NCBI RefSeq assembly: GCF_038050375.1
Contig: NZ_CP150886.1
Coordinates: forward strand, 3,141,318-3,205,317
DNA length: 64,000 bases
Reading direction: 5' to 3'
From: Okeanomitos corallinicola TIOX110
Lineage (GTDB): Bacteria; Cyanobacteriota; Cyanobacteriia; Cyanobacteriales; Nostocaceae
The notes under the pieces were generated by a model. That model worked only from the letters and a program-made list of their open reading frames with translations, did not search any database and had not been told where the DNA came from. The translations under genes and the position numbers were made by a program. The first letter of the stretch is position 1, and each line of letters opens with the position of its first letter. Below, piece by piece: positions 29,960 to 39,575 of the stretch.

Positions 29960-31648
29960 TTACTTCACCGTAGCCAAAACTGAGTTAACCTCCACCTCAG
30001 CAACCTTATGACTTGAAAAACCACCAGCATAAATACCAGGGTTAGTTTGAGAAATCACAGTATAAGACTGACGTACCCTCGCATTTACAGCCACAGTTTT
30101 AGCATCATACATCTGCATAGCTACCTTGGGGTAAAAACCAATCCCAATAATCAACACTAGAAAACAGGCTGCAATAAACACTTCACGGGGTCTCGCATCG
30201 CCATAAAAAGATTGATTTGGTAATAGACAATCCGTCCCAAAACAAGCTGTACCTTCATCTTCCAGATTTTCTGAACCTGCATTATCAATATCACAGATCA
30301 GGGCTAAATCCTTGCCATAAAACACCTGACGCAGCATAGAAAGTAGATAAATAGGTGTGAGGATGACACCCACCGCAGCCAAGAAAACTGTCACAGTGCA
30401 GAAAGTGGAACTATAAACATCGCTAGTTGTCACACCCACAAACACCGATAATTCACCTACAAAGCCACTCATCCCTGGTAAAGCTAAAGATGCCATTGCA
30501 CTGATAGTAAATAGGGCAAACACTACAGGCATAGCTTGACCAATACCACCCATGTCTTTCATCACCATTGTGTGGGTGCGGTCATAGGTAACACCAGCCA
30601 GGAAGAATAACACGGAGGCAATTAAGCCGTGGGATATCATTTGCAACATAGCCCCATTCATACCCAAGTCGGTGAAAGAGGCTAAACCTAGTAACACAAA
30701 ACCCATGTGAGAAATAGAGGAAAAGGCCAAACGCCTTTTCATATTGGTTTGGGCAAAGGAATTTAACGCACCATAGATAATATTGACAACACCGAGAACT
30801 GCTAGAACCGGTGCAAAGTAAATATGGGCATCGGGTAAAAGTTCCATATTTAGGCGAATTAAACCGTAACCGCCCATTTTCAGCAATACACCAGCCAAAA
30901 TCATAGATACAGGAGAAGAAGCCTCACCGTGGGCATCTGGCAACCAGGTATGTAAGGGGAAAATAGCCAATTTGACCCCAAAAGCCATAAACAAACCTGC
31001 ATACAGCAGTAACTGTAAAGTGAGGGGATAATCTTGACTGGCTAAGGAGGTGATATCAAAACTAATGTTACCGTCACCATATAAACCCATTGCTAGGGCA
31101 GCTACTAAGATAAATATAGAAGCTGCGGCGGTGTATAGTATAAACTTTGTCGCGGCGTAGCGGCGTTTTTGACCACCCCAAATACAAACTAATAGATATA
31201 CGGGAACTAATTCTACTTCCCACATGATGAAAAATAACATCAAGTCTTTGGCAACAAACACCCCAATTTGTGCTGCATATAACACCAACATCAGGAAGTA
31301 AAACAGCTTTGGTCTGCGGTCAACTTGCCATGCAGAAAAAATTGCCAGGGTAGTGACAAACCCTGCTAAAAGTACCAAAGGCGCGGAAATACCATCTACT
31401 CCTACAGACCAGTTTAGTCCTAATAAGGGCATCCAGGCATAATTTTCAACTAATTGAAAATTCGTATCACTAGGATTGTAATGTAGCCAAAATGCACAAC
31501 ACATTAACGCAAAGTCAGCGATACCCACACCTAAAGCATACCAGCGGACAATTTTGCCATCTTTATCAGGTAGTACAGGAATTAAAAAAGATGCTAGGAG
31601 AGGAAAAAGGATAATTGCGGTGAGCCAAGGAAATTGATCCGCCATCAT
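29960..31648 (-). CDS. ndhD: NAD(P)H-quinone oxidoreductase chain 4 (NdhD), copy 3 with Cys-containing insertion
   Basis: A third NdhD paralogue, 562 residues. Core motifs are present: [56 protein letters not shown] and [14 protein letters not shown]. It differs by an insertion of about 20 residues (roughly 447-484) between two C-terminal membrane segments. The insertion is acidic, contains C452, C469 and C474, and is absent from the copies at 4400 and 26388. The FGTDCLLPN phrase in it is, to my memory, shared with some NdhD2-type proteins of Nostocales. Start: ATG 31648 or the adjacent ATG 31645. Confidence 0.92.
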   Translation of the reverse strand: MMADQFPWLTAIILFPLLASFLIPVLPDKDGKIVRWYALGVGIADFALMCCAFWLHYNPSDTNFQLVENYAWMPLLGLNWSVGVDGISAPLVLLAGFVTTLAIFSAWQVDRRPKLFYFLMLVLYAAQIGVFVAKDLMLFFIMWEVELVPVYLLVCIWGGQKRRYAATKFILYTAAASIFILVAALAMGLYGDGNISFDITSLASQDYPLTLQLLLYAGLFMAFGVKLAIFPLHTWLPDAHGEASSPVSMILAGVLLKMGGYGLIRLNMELLPDAHIYFAPVLAVLGVVNIIYGALNSFAQTNMKRRLAFSSISHMGFVLLGLASFTDLGMNGAMLQMISHGLIASVLFFLAGVTYDRTHTMVMKDMGGIGQAMPVVFALFTISAMASLALPGMSGFVGELSVFVGVTTSDVYSSTFCTVTVFLAAVGVILTPIYLLSMLRQVFYGKDLALICDIDNAGSENLEDEGTACFGTDCLLPNQSFYGDARPREVFIAACFLVLIIGIGFYPKVAMQMYDAKTVAVNARVRQSYTVISQTNPGIYAGGFSSHKVAEVEVNSVLATVK

Positions 31649-31874
31649 GTCAATAGAGAAAAATACTTATTTGTGTAATGATGACATTGTACTAAACTTT
31701 GTAACAATTTCAGCCTAGAGATTTTAACAGTTTCTTAAGCATTAGCTTTTTGTAAGTTATTCGTTACAGTTTTTGGCGTTGCTGATGTTAGGGATCAAAA
31801 TGATTTTGCATAAGGGATAACCAAAAAATAAATTACCCAATTTTGTGGGATGGGCATCCTGTCCTTGATAATTA

Positions 31875-31891
31875 GCGGGCAAGATGCCCGC
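31875..31891. repeat. Palindrome GCGGGCA-AGA-TGCCCGC
   Basis: A perfect 7-bp stem with a 3-base loop, in the roughly 300-base gap between ndhD copy 3 and the aminotransferase gene. It is a common palindrome type in cyanobacterial intergenic DNA and could end transcripts on the minus strand. A partial relative (ATCTTGCCCGCC) is near 53510. Confidence 0.6.
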
Positions 31892-31946
31892 ACTACAATA
31901 AGTTTTTGGGTATTTTTTTACTTGGAAGTCCCTAAATCCAAAAACC

Positions 31947-33095
31947 CTATTTAGCTAAAACTTGTTTTAAAGCTGCCACCAAACGATCTACATTTTCAGG
32001 ACGACTATTAAAACCCATCAAACCTACACGCCAAACTTTACCCGCCAATTCTCCTAAACCGCCGCCAACTTCAATATCATGTTCCAGTAATAACTGCTTT
32101 GCTACTGCTTTTCCATCCACCCCTTCAGGAATACACACAGTCGTTAAAGTTGGTAAACGGTATTCCTGGGCAACGTGCATTTGTAAACCAATTTCTTCTA
32201 AACTTGCCCACAGATACTCAACATTTGTTTGATGACGCTGCCAACAATTTCCTAAACCTTCCTCTGCCACTAAACGTAAAGCTTCCCGTAAACCATAATA
32301 TAAATTAATCGGTGCTGTGTGGTGATATGTGCGTTCAGTACCCCAGTATTTCCCTAACAACAACATATCTAAATACCAATTTGCAACTTTAGTCTCACGC
32401 TGCTGCAATTTTTCCATTGCCCGTGGACTCATAGTAAAGGGAGAAGCACCAGGAGAACAACCTAAACCCTTTTGACTGCAACTATAAGCTAAGTCTACAC
32501 CCCACTCATCTAAAAAAATGGGAACACCACCCAAGCTGGTAACGGTATCTACTAACAGCAAAGTTCCATGTTGGCGGCAAAGTTCTCCTACATCTTCCAG
32601 GGGTTGACGTGCGCCGGTGGAAGTTTCGGCATGAACTAAAGCTAGAATTGCTGGTTTGTGGGTTTCTAAAGCTGTCTTAATTTCATCTACAGAAAATACT
32701 TGTCCCCAAGGTTTGGTGATGGTGCGTACATCTGCACCGTATCTTCCGGCCATATCCACTAAACGATTACCAAAATAACCAGCTACACCAATTAATACTA
32801 CATCTCCTGGTTCTACGGTGTTAGCTAAAGTTGCTTCCATTGCTGCTGTACCTGTACCACTAACGGCAATAGTGTGGGGGTTTTCTGTTTGCCATACATA
32901 GCGCAATAAAGATTGTATTTCATCCATCATCGCTAAAAATGCTGGATCTAAATGCCCTAAAGGAGTGGTGTTCATGGCCTGCAATACCGCAGGATGGGCA
33001 TTAGATGGTCCAGGACCGAGTAATAAACGGTTGGGAACTTCTAAAGGTGAAAGTTGTAAACGTTGATTGTCGTTGATGGCAATTGTAGATGTCAT
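31947..33095 (-). CDS. Class V aminotransferase (alanine-glyoxylate aminotransferase family)
   Basis: A PLP enzyme of 382 residues. Family motifs: LLGPGPSNAHPAVL at the N-terminus, AVSGTGTAAMEAT for cofactor binding, VHAETSTGARQP, LLVDTVTSLGG, and the PLP lysine K209 in YSCSQKGLGC. Members act in glyoxylate, serine or purine-ring metabolism, and in cyanobacteria are often annotated as serine- or alanine-glyoxylate aminotransferase (some historically as a soluble hydrogenase 42-kDa subunit). Photorespiratory glyoxylate transamination is a reasonable role, but the substrate cannot be fixed by eye. It is divergently placed to the DUF1499 gene. Confidence 0.88.
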   Translation of the reverse strand: MTSTIAINDNQRLQLSPLEVPNRLLLGPGPSNAHPAVLQAMNTTPLGHLDPAFLAMMDEIQSLLRYVWQTENPHTIAVSGTGTAAMEATLANTVEPGDVVLIGVAGYFGNRLVDMAGRYGADVRTITKPWGQVFSVDEIKTALETHKPAILALVHAETSTGARQPLEDVGELCRQHGTLLLVDTVTSLGGVPIFLDEWGVDLAYSCSQKGLGCSPGASPFTMSPRAMEKLQQRETKVANWYLDMLLLGKYWGTERTYHHTAPINLYYGLREALRLVAEEGLGNCWQRHQTNVEYLWASLEEIGLQMHVAQEYRLPTLTTVCIPEGVDGKAVAKQLLLEHDIEVGGGLGELAGKVWRVGLMGFNSRPENVDRLVAALKQVLAK

Positions 33096-33198
33096 AATTT
33101 ATTTACAGTTAAACAGTCATGACAACTATTTTCTGGTAAATTATGGGATTAAAGCAAGGAGTTTAAGTAAACTCAGATTTTTTTCGTGTTCTTTGAGC

Positions 33199-33219
33199 AA
33201 TTACCAATTACCAATTACT
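33199..33219. repeat. Three AATTACC heptamers
   Basis: Three tandem units, the last ending in T, just before the DUF1499 gene start. Confidence 0.75.
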
Positions 33220-33227
33220 AAATAATA

Positions 33228-33617
33228 ATGATTTTTTCAGGTAAAAGACCTAATAATTTAGGCATTAAAGATGGTAGATTAACACCCTGTCCTGCTAGTC
33301 CTAACTGTGTTTGTAGTCAGGATACTGATTCTTTGCATCAAATCGCACCGTTGAATTTTACATCTACCCCAGCACAAGCATTATCTCAACTCAAAAGAAT
33401 TATTCAATCTTTACCTAGAACTAAGATAATTACGGAAGCTGAGGACTATTTATATGTAGAATTCAAAACTGCTTTGATGGGATTTGTAGATGATGTAGAA
33501 TTTTATCTTGACCGTGATTTAAATACTATTCATGTACGTTCTGCCTCTCGTTTGGGTTATGGCGACTTAGGGCTAAATCGGCAACGAATAGAAACAATTC
33601 GCGCTCAATTTAGATGA
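33228..33617 (+). CDS. DUF1499 domain-containing protein
   Basis: The 129-residue protein has the family features: the Cys-rich start LTPCPASPNCVCSQ, an IIQSLPRTKI helix, the strand YLYVEFKTALMGFVDDVEFY and RSASRLGYGDLGLNRQRIE. DUF1499 proteins are small and widespread in plastids and cyanobacteria, without a settled function. No signal peptide is present. It converges with the glycosyltransferase gene, leaving two bases between the stop codons. Confidence 0.85.
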   Translation: MIFSGKRPNNLGIKDGRLTPCPASPNCVCSQDTDSLHQIAPLNFTSTPAQALSQLKRIIQSLPRTKIITEAEDYLYVEFKTALMGFVDDVEFYLDRDLNTIHVRSASRLGYGDLGLNRQRIETIRAQFR

Positions 33618-33619
33618 CA

Positions 33620-34693
33620 TTAATAAACTGAATTAGTGCGAATATATCCATTGTCTTGAGATAGTTTTTCCGCCAAAATCTGTTTGTAAACTGCTTCGTA
33701 ACCATCGGTCATTTGTTTGACACTAAAATTGCTTTCTACATATTGCCGACAAGCATAACGGTTTAACCTGTTTACTTTTTCAATAGCTTGAGTACATTCT
33801 GTGATGTTATTACAAAGAAAACCCGTTTCGCTATCGGCAATTACTTCTGGTGTGGAACCCATTCGCATGGCAATTACTGGTGTACCTGCGGCCATTGATT
33901 CTACCATGACTAAACCAAACGGTTCTCGCCAAGTAATGGGAAATAAGGTGGCGTAAGCTGCACCCATGATCACATTTTTTTCTGCATGATTAGCTTCACC
34001 TAAATATTGAATTTGCTTACCATCTATCTGGGGTTTAATGTCTTGTTCAAAATAGTCTACATCTACTTTATCTACCTTGCCAGCTATTTTTAATGGTAAA
34101 TCTACTTTTTTAGCAATTTCAATGGCTAAGTGTGTTCCTTTTTCTGGGGATATCCTACCTACAAATGCTAGGTAAGGTGGGTTGATTGGTTGGGAATAAA
34201 ATTCATAACTACTAACATCAATACCATTGTAAATTGTGCCTACATAATTTAATCCTAGTCTTGGTTCTCTTTGGGCGTTGGAAATACTCACATAGGGCTG
34301 TTTATTGGCATATTTAAATATTTTTTCGTTGTCTGGGGTGAAAATGCCATGTAATGTATGAACAGTTGGGGTTTTGACTAACTTGGTATATGCTAGGGGG
34401 GTGTGTCCTGCATGGGAATGAATGATATCAAAATTTTCAGCTTGATCATATACTAACGCTAGGTTGAGTAATTCATAAATACTGGATTCTTTGATGGTTT
34501 GATCAAGTCTTAAAGCACGGGGATGGGCTGATGATAATTTAGCTAAGGTGATAGAATCACCAGAGGCAAACAATGTTACTTCGTGTCCTCTTCTCACTAA
34601 TTCATCTGTTAGTAAACCTACTACTAACTCTATTCCACCATAAGCTGGAGGTGGTACTCTTTCCCATAGTGGAGCAATCTGAGCAATTCTCAT
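33620..34693 (-). CDS. Glycosyltransferase family 4 protein
   Basis: A GT-B fold enzyme of 357 residues. The N-terminal half has YGGIELVVGLLTDELVRRGHEVTLFA and IIHSHAGHTPLAY. The C-terminal half has FVGRISPEKGTHLAIEIAK and the nucleotide-sugar motif EPFGLVMVESMAAGTPVIAM, where the first Glu is the conserved EX7E residue. It probably transfers a sugar from UDP- or GDP-sugar to a glycan, lipid or small acceptor. A good Shine-Dalgarno (TAGGAGG) precedes the ATG at 34693. It is a single gene without pathway neighbours, so the product cannot be named. Confidence 0.88.
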   Translation of the reverse strand: MRIAQIAPLWERVPPPAYGGIELVVGLLTDELVRRGHEVTLFASGDSITLAKLSSAHPRALRLDQTIKESSIYELLNLALVYDQAENFDIIHSHAGHTPLAYTKLVKTPTVHTLHGIFTPDNEKIFKYANKQPYVSISNAQREPRLGLNYVGTIYNGIDVSSYEFYSQPINPPYLAFVGRISPEKGTHLAIEIAKKVDLPLKIAGKVDKVDVDYFEQDIKPQIDGKQIQYLGEANHAEKNVIMGAAYATLFPITWREPFGLVMVESMAAGTPVIAMRMGSTPEVIADSETGFLCNNITECTQAIEKVNRLNRYACRQYVESNFSVKQMTDGYEAVYKQILAEKLSQDNGYIRTNSVY

Positions 34694-35129
34694 TATAACC
34701 TCCTAATTAAAATCAGTATTTTGTCTTAATAATTATTGAGTTGTGGTCATTACTAGCCTCACAATCTTATGTCTTAGATTGAATATTTTTTGTCTATCTG
34801 GAGTAGGGAAATGCTATATCCTTGAGAGGTAAATTATTATAAATAGAAAATAGTTCTAGGGTTTGGAATTAATAAAATGAGGCTTCAATTACTCAGAATT
34901 CATCAATTAATGATAGGATTTAGCTAAAATAGATAATTATGTTGATAGATGTACTAAGTTGGAATTAATAACAAAGCACAGAGTACACAAAATCAGAGAG
35001 AAATCAGGGATTTAGAAACTAGGCATGATTTTATTAAGAAATAGTATGATCAAAACCTTGACTATTATATTCAATGTCGTATAAACTAATACTTAATCTC
35101 AGAGATTCAAGATAAAATTAAGTATCAAT
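34694..35129. other. Gene-free stretch between divergent genes
   Basis: AT-rich sequence of 436 bases. It should hold the promoters for the glycosyltransferase (minus) and potC (plus). I see no repeat, RNA or frame worth naming. Confidence 0.4.
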
Positions 35130-35939
35130 ATGAATATCTCTCAACACAGCAAAAAAAAGCCAATTACATGGCAATCAGTTTTCTCTATCCTGGTATTTGT
35201 GTTTATGTACCTGCCTATTTTTGTATTAGGCTTTTATAGTTTCAATCAGTCACCTTATAGCGCTACTTGGCAAGGTTTCACTTTAGAATGGTATCAAAAA
35301 CTGTTTAGTGATGAGCGTATTCTTGCTGCTGTGAAAAATAGTCTGCTAGTTGCTGTTTCTGCTGTTGCTGTTGCTGCTGTTTTAGGAACTTTGATGGCTG
35401 TGGGGTTAGCACGTTATAATTTTCCTGGAAAAAAGTTGTATCAGGGAATATCTTATTTACCATTATTAATTCCTGATATTGCGATCGCAGTTTCTACTTT
35501 AGTCTGTTTAGCAGCTTTTGCTATTCCTTTGAGTATCTGGACAATTGTAGCTGCACATATAGTTTTTTGTCTTGCTTATATTGCCTTAGTTGTATCTTCC
35601 AGACTAAATAATTTAGATCCTCATTTGGAAGAAGCTGCTTTGGACTTAGGTGCAAATCATATTCAAGCTTTTATCAAAGTGGTTTTACCTCAATTAATGC
35701 CTGGTATTATATCTGGTTGTTTACTAGCTTTTGTTCTCAGTTTAGATGATTTTCTCATCTCTAGTTTTACCGCTGGTAGTGGTTATAATACCCTACCTAT
35801 GGAAATCTTTAGCCGCATTAGAAGCGGAGTTAAACCAGATATAAATGCTCTTAGTGTGATGTTAATTTCTATTACCGGCGCTGTTGCTTTAATCGGTGAA
35901 TTAATTCGGGTATCTGGTGAAAAGAAAAATAATTTGTAA
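35130..35939 (+). CDS. potC: ABC transporter permease, spermidine/putrescine type (PotC)
   Basis: A membrane permease of 269 residues with six predicted segments. It has the EAA loop that docks on the ATPase: EEAALDLGANHIQAF...LPQLMPGIISG. The N-terminal YLPIFVLGFYSFNQSPYS and FTLEWYQKLF are typical of PotC. It would import polyamines with PotA, PotB and PotD. None of these lies beside it here: upstream is 436 bases of non-coding DNA and downstream a MITE-like element, so the gene is isolated in the window. Confidence 0.88.
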   Translation: MNISQHSKKKPITWQSVFSILVFVFMYLPIFVLGFYSFNQSPYSATWQGFTLEWYQKLFSDERILAAVKNSLLVAVSAVAVAAVLGTLMAVGLARYNFPGKKLYQGISYLPLLIPDIAIAVSTLVCLAAFAIPLSIWTIVAAHIVFCLAYIALVVSSRLNNLDPHLEEAALDLGANHIQAFIKVVLPQLMPGIISGCLLAFVLSLDDFLISSFTAGSGYNTLPMEIFSRIRSGVKPDINALSVMLISITGAVALIGELIRVSGEKKNNL

Positions 35940-36113
35940 TTTTTATAGCAGGTGACAGGTAGCATAATTTCTCTATTTTGTGTGCGTATCTGTCCTTAAT
36001 CTCATAAAATCTAATAAAATACCCTTTGCATTTTTGTGGTTTTAATTTCACATTATTATGCAAAGAGTATTGATAATAAATTAATCTTTGGTTGTATTCA
36101 AACTAGGACTTAA

Positions 36114-36337
36114 TAATTAGGGTTTGCTGATAAAGTCTTGTCGTGGAGACAGGTGACAGGTGACAGGTGACAGGTGACAGTTTCAAGAGTTGGATGGGAA
36201 CTATTTTTCCTTGAAGCAGGAATTAAATGCAAGGTTTTTCAGTTCTCACCTCATCAAAGCTTGCATTTTTTGAAAGTCAAAATCGCTAAAATCGTTTACC
36301 TGTAATGTTTTGAGATTTATTCAGCAAGCCCTAATTA
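36114..36337. mobile_element. MITE-like element with 21-22 bp terminal inverted repeats
   Basis: The left end (36114-36134, TAATTAGGGTTTGCTGATAAA) and right end (36316-36337) are inverted copies differing at about two positions, enclosing 224 bases with no gene. The right end abuts the thrS stop codon (36338-36340). Inside lie a GGTGACA heptamer array (36148-36180) and a second inverted pair ATGCAAGG/GCTTGCAT. AGGGYTTGCTGA-type ends suggest mobilisation by an IS with similar termini that is not in this window. Confidence 0.7.
36148..36180. repeat. GGTGACA heptamer array inside the MITE-like element
   Basis: About four to five tandem GGTGACA units, the reverse complement of the CTGTCAC arrays near purS. 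A shorter relative is at 35947-35958. Confidence 0.85.
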
Positions 36338-38158
36338 CTAGAAGTTGCTAAAGTTAGCGATCGCTTCCTGTATTTTATTCACAACTTCATCTACAGTTAT
36401 TACTCCCAATTCCCCAGATGCACGAGTACGAATACTCAAAGAATTACCTTCTACTTCTTTAGCACCTACCACCGCCATTACAGGTATTTTATCCTTTTCC
36501 GCGTTGCGAATTAATTTACCCAGGCGATCGCCACTTAAATCAACTTCTGCCCTAATTCCTAAACCTACCATTTTCGCGGCTACTTCTTTGGTAAAGTCCA
36601 ATTGCAAATCACCCACAGGTAACAATCTAATTTGTACCGGTGCTAACCACAAAGGAAAATCACCCGCATACTCTTCAATTAATATCCCGATCAATCTTTC
36701 TAAAGATCCAAAAGGTGCGCGGTGAATCATTACCGGACGTTGACGGGAACCATCCTCAGCAACATATTCTAAATCAAAACGTTCCGGTAAATTATAATCA
36801 ACCTGTACTGTTCCTAATTGCCATTCTCTATCTAACGCATCACTGAAGATAAAATCAAGCTTGGGTCCATAAAAAGCCGCTTCCCCAATTCCTTCAAAAT
36901 AATCCATTCCTAATTCTTGTACAGCGCGACGAATCGCACCCTCAGCTTTATTCCACGCTTCATCACTACCAATATATTTATCACTGGCTGGATCTCGGAA
37001 ACTCAACCTAGCTTTAAAATTCTTGAGTTGCAGACTTCTAAACACCGTTAAAATCAAATCTACAACATTCAGAAATTCCTGATCCAGTTGTTCGGGTGTA
37101 ACAAATAAATGGGAATCATCAACAGTAAAACCACGTACCCTCGTTAAACCTCCTAATTCTCCCGATTGTTCATAGCGATAAACTGTACCAAATTCTGCCA
37201 ACCGCATCGGTAATTCCCGATAGGAACGTAATTCACTCTTGTATATTTGAATATGGAAAGGGCAGTTCATTGGCTTGAGGACAAAACCCTGTTCTAAAGC
37301 TTTTGCTTCCTCATCTTCAGCCATTAAAGGAAACATATCTTCCTTGTATTTCTGCCAGTGTCCCGATGTTTTAAATAAGTCAACTCTGGCAATGTGGGGA
37401 GTAACTACAGGTAAATAACCCCGTTTGAGTTGTTCTTTTTTGAGAAAGTCTTCTAGAATCGTTCTCAGTAAAGTTCCCTTGGGAGTCCACAGTGGTAGAC
37501 CAGGCCCCACAGGATCAGCGAAAATGAATAATCCTAACTCTTTACCCAGTTTACGGTGGTCACGTCTTAATGCTTCTTCTTTGCGGCGTTTATATTCTGC
37601 TAGTTGTTCGGGAGTTTCCCAAGCGGTAGCATAGATACGTTGTAACTGTGCTTTAGTTTCATCTCCCCGCCAATATGCACCCGCTACGCTTTCTAATTCT
37701 AGTGCCTTGGGGTTGATATCTTTGGTACTTTCCACGTGGGGACCAGCGCACAAATCCCACCATTCTTCCCCTAAATGATAAATAGTGATCGGTTCTTCTT
37801 TGATATCTGCAAGAATTTCTAATTTATATGGTTCTTGAATTGCTTCAATTCGCTTTGTGGCTTCCTCCCGGCTGACTTCTTCCCGAATCACTGGAAGTTT
37901 CCGGTTGATGATCTTAATCATCTCTTTTTTGATGGATTTTAAATCCTTATCACTGAAGGGTTCGGGGTTATCGAAGTCATAATAAAAGCCGTTTTCAATC
38001 CAGGGACCAATGGTAACTTGCGCTTTGGGAAACAGCTTCTGCACCGCCATGGCCATGACGTGGGAAGCAGTATGGCGAATTTTTTTTAATGTTTCTGATT
38101 CGCTGGTACGAGGTAAATAGATTTTCTCTGCTGGTTGGTTTTCTTGATTTGGCGACAT
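36338..38158 (-). CDS. thrS: Threonine--tRNA ligase, form lacking the N-terminal TGS domain
   Basis: A class II synthetase of 606 residues. The protein starts directly at the editing domain, without the N1/TGS domain of E. coli ThrRS. The editing-site residues are intact: H29 and H33 in RHTASHVMA, C137 and H141 in DLCAGPHVES. The catalytic core has PMNCPFHIQIYKSELRSYRE (zinc Cys), RVRGFTVDDSHLF (zinc His), AFYGPKLDF and MIHRAPFGSLERLIG. A C-terminal anticodon domain follows. Some Nostocales carry two ThrRS, one under Zur control; I see no Zur box here. The stop codon abuts the MITE-like element. Confidence 0.95.
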   Translation of the reverse strand: MSPNQENQPAEKIYLPRTSESETLKKIRHTASHVMAMAVQKLFPKAQVTIGPWIENGFYYDFDNPEPFSDKDLKSIKKEMIKIINRKLPVIREEVSREEATKRIEAIQEPYKLEILADIKEEPITIYHLGEEWWDLCAGPHVESTKDINPKALELESVAGAYWRGDETKAQLQRIYATAWETPEQLAEYKRRKEEALRRDHRKLGKELGLFIFADPVGPGLPLWTPKGTLLRTILEDFLKKEQLKRGYLPVVTPHIARVDLFKTSGHWQKYKEDMFPLMAEDEEAKALEQGFVLKPMNCPFHIQIYKSELRSYRELPMRLAEFGTVYRYEQSGELGGLTRVRGFTVDDSHLFVTPEQLDQEFLNVVDLILTVFRSLQLKNFKARLSFRDPASDKYIGSDEAWNKAEGAIRRAVQELGMDYFEGIGEAAFYGPKLDFIFSDALDREWQLGTVQVDYNLPERFDLEYVAEDGSRQRPVMIHRAPFGSLERLIGILIEEYAGDFPLWLAPVQIRLLPVGDLQLDFTKEVAAKMVGLGIRAEVDLSGDRLGKLIRNAEKDKIPVMAVVGAKEVEGNSLSIRTRASGELGVITVDEVVNKIQEAIANFSNF

Positions 38159-38546
38159 CGGCTGTTAAACTTTGGGCGAAGTGATTAAAAATATTGTTGA
38201 CAAAAATATCTTTACAAGATGATAAGCCACTGGCTATGGTTTCTCCTAATTTATCCTAGCCTGATGCTGCTGAGGCAAATTCACTGGTTGAGAGAGGGAA
38301 CAGGAAAATCAGTTGTGTAAATAAAAAAATATTTATCAGCTATTGATGCTTTTATTTTGGTGGTAATTTCTGATTTTACTTCTTTAGACAGATTCTAATA
38401 TACATCAAAGGGGTTGTTACAAATGCTTTGTTTTGACTATATGATTGTGCTGTGTATATAAAAATGCAGATTTTGGATGGTAATTCAGAAAATTAGATTA
38501 TTGTTAAGATTCGTAAAAAGCGTTAATATTAAGAAAACACTAGGAA
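38159..38546. other. Gene-free divergent region thrS / DUF2605
   Basis: 388 AT-rich bases that should contain both promoters. I see no repeats, riboswitch or T-box features. Confidence 0.4.
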
Positions 38547-38879
38547 ATGCGCTTTTCATTTATGGGAGATTCAAATTCACCAAGTCCCGAACTACTCCAA
38601 TCTGTTTTAGATCCATTGCTGGACGACTTTGAATATTGGTTTGTGCGATCGCGTCAACTCTTGGAAAATGAGAACATCTCATTTATGAGTGATCAAGAAC
38701 AACTTGATTTACTTAGCCGAGTTACTCAAGCTCAATCAGAATTAAGCGCATCCAAGATGCTGTTTACTGCTACTGGTAAACAGGTGGGTATTGATATGGC
38801 TACTCTTATCCCTTGGCATCATTTATTAGGTGAGTGCTGGCGTGTGAGTATGCGCCATCGTCAGTCTAAGCAAAAATGA
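38547..38879 (+). CDS. DUF2605 domain-containing protein
   Basis: A small soluble helical protein of 110 residues: LLQSVLDPLLDDFEYWFVRSRQLLE, then MSDQEQLDLLSRVTQAQSE, and the Trp-rich LIPWHHLLGECWRVSMRHR end. This matches the cyanobacteria-specific DUF2605 family, of unknown function. The start may be ATG 38547 or ATG 38562 (MGDSNSP). It is followed 236 bases later by a DUF2973 gene, a pairing that recurs in cyanobacteria. Confidence 0.75.
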   Translation: MRFSFMGDSNSPSPELLQSVLDPLLDDFEYWFVRSRQLLENENISFMSDQEQLDLLSRVTQAQSELSASKMLFTATGKQVGIDMATLIPWHHLLGECWRVSMRHRQSKQK

Positions 38880-39114
38880 CCTAAAGTCTCACAAACACAA
38901 ATTGGAACATAAGAATAAAATTCTTAACATTGTTTTCATAAAAAAATAATGTATACCATGTTACTGTAATCAAAATAGATTACAAGATATCAAGTCGCAG
39001 ATAGACCATTTAAAACTTGCTTAAAATTTGCCATCACGGTAAATCACGGATGAGTATAATTTTCAAACTATAGAGATAAAACTTTAGAACCTGTAAGCCC
39101 TGGAGGATATATTT

Positions 39115-39423
39115 ATGCTACACTTACTCTACATTTTAGCCTTCACAGTTTTGGCAATTATGGCTGTGAGCAATTTAATCCGTAACCTGATTATGTTCAG
39201 TTTCGATAGGGAACGGCCTTATCCAACAAATTCCTCTGTTGGTTACTATGCAGGAAAGAGAAAATCTGTACCCCATCCAGAATTATTAGATCATACAGGT
39301 AATTTAATTAAAGAACCTTTATTGGTAATGCGTTCTATTAGTGTGGATGATGCAAGGGAACAATTAGATGCTTTGTATGAATCTTCTCCTAGTCAGAAAA
39401 TTGAGCGTTCTGAAGAAGCTTAA
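39115..39423 (+). CDS. DUF2973 domain-containing membrane protein
   Basis: One N-terminal membrane segment (LLYILAFTVLAIMAVSNLIRNLI) is followed by a soluble tail with HPELLDHTGNLIKEPLLVM and SVDDAREQLDALYESSP. This is the usual DUF2973 layout in cyanobacteria; the function is unknown. A good ribosome binding site (GGAGG, about ten bases upstream) fixes the ATG at 39115. A clear terminator follows at 39460. Confidence 0.78.
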   Translation: MLHLLYILAFTVLAIMAVSNLIRNLIMFSFDRERPYPTNSSVGYYAGKRKSVPHPELLDHTGNLIKEPLLVMRSISVDDAREQLDALYESSPSQKIERSEEA

Positions 39424-39459
39424 TTAATTAATTCATCCTTTTATAATTCGGGATTTTGC

Positions 39460-39505
39460 AGAGGTTGAGTTTTTTACTTGACCTCTAATTTTTTTGTTTT
39501 TTTTG
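39460..39505 (+). terminator. Rho-independent terminator after DUF2973
   Basis: A 10-bp stem (39460-39469 with 39477-39486, two G-T pairs) with a T-rich loop, then a long T tract. It marks the boundary between core genes and the accessory island. Confidence 0.85.
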
Positions 39506-39575
39506 TGTTTTATAGTGCTTGCAATTCATACATTCCAAAAGTCATATGATAAGTTCAGTGTTTTGAAATACAGTG

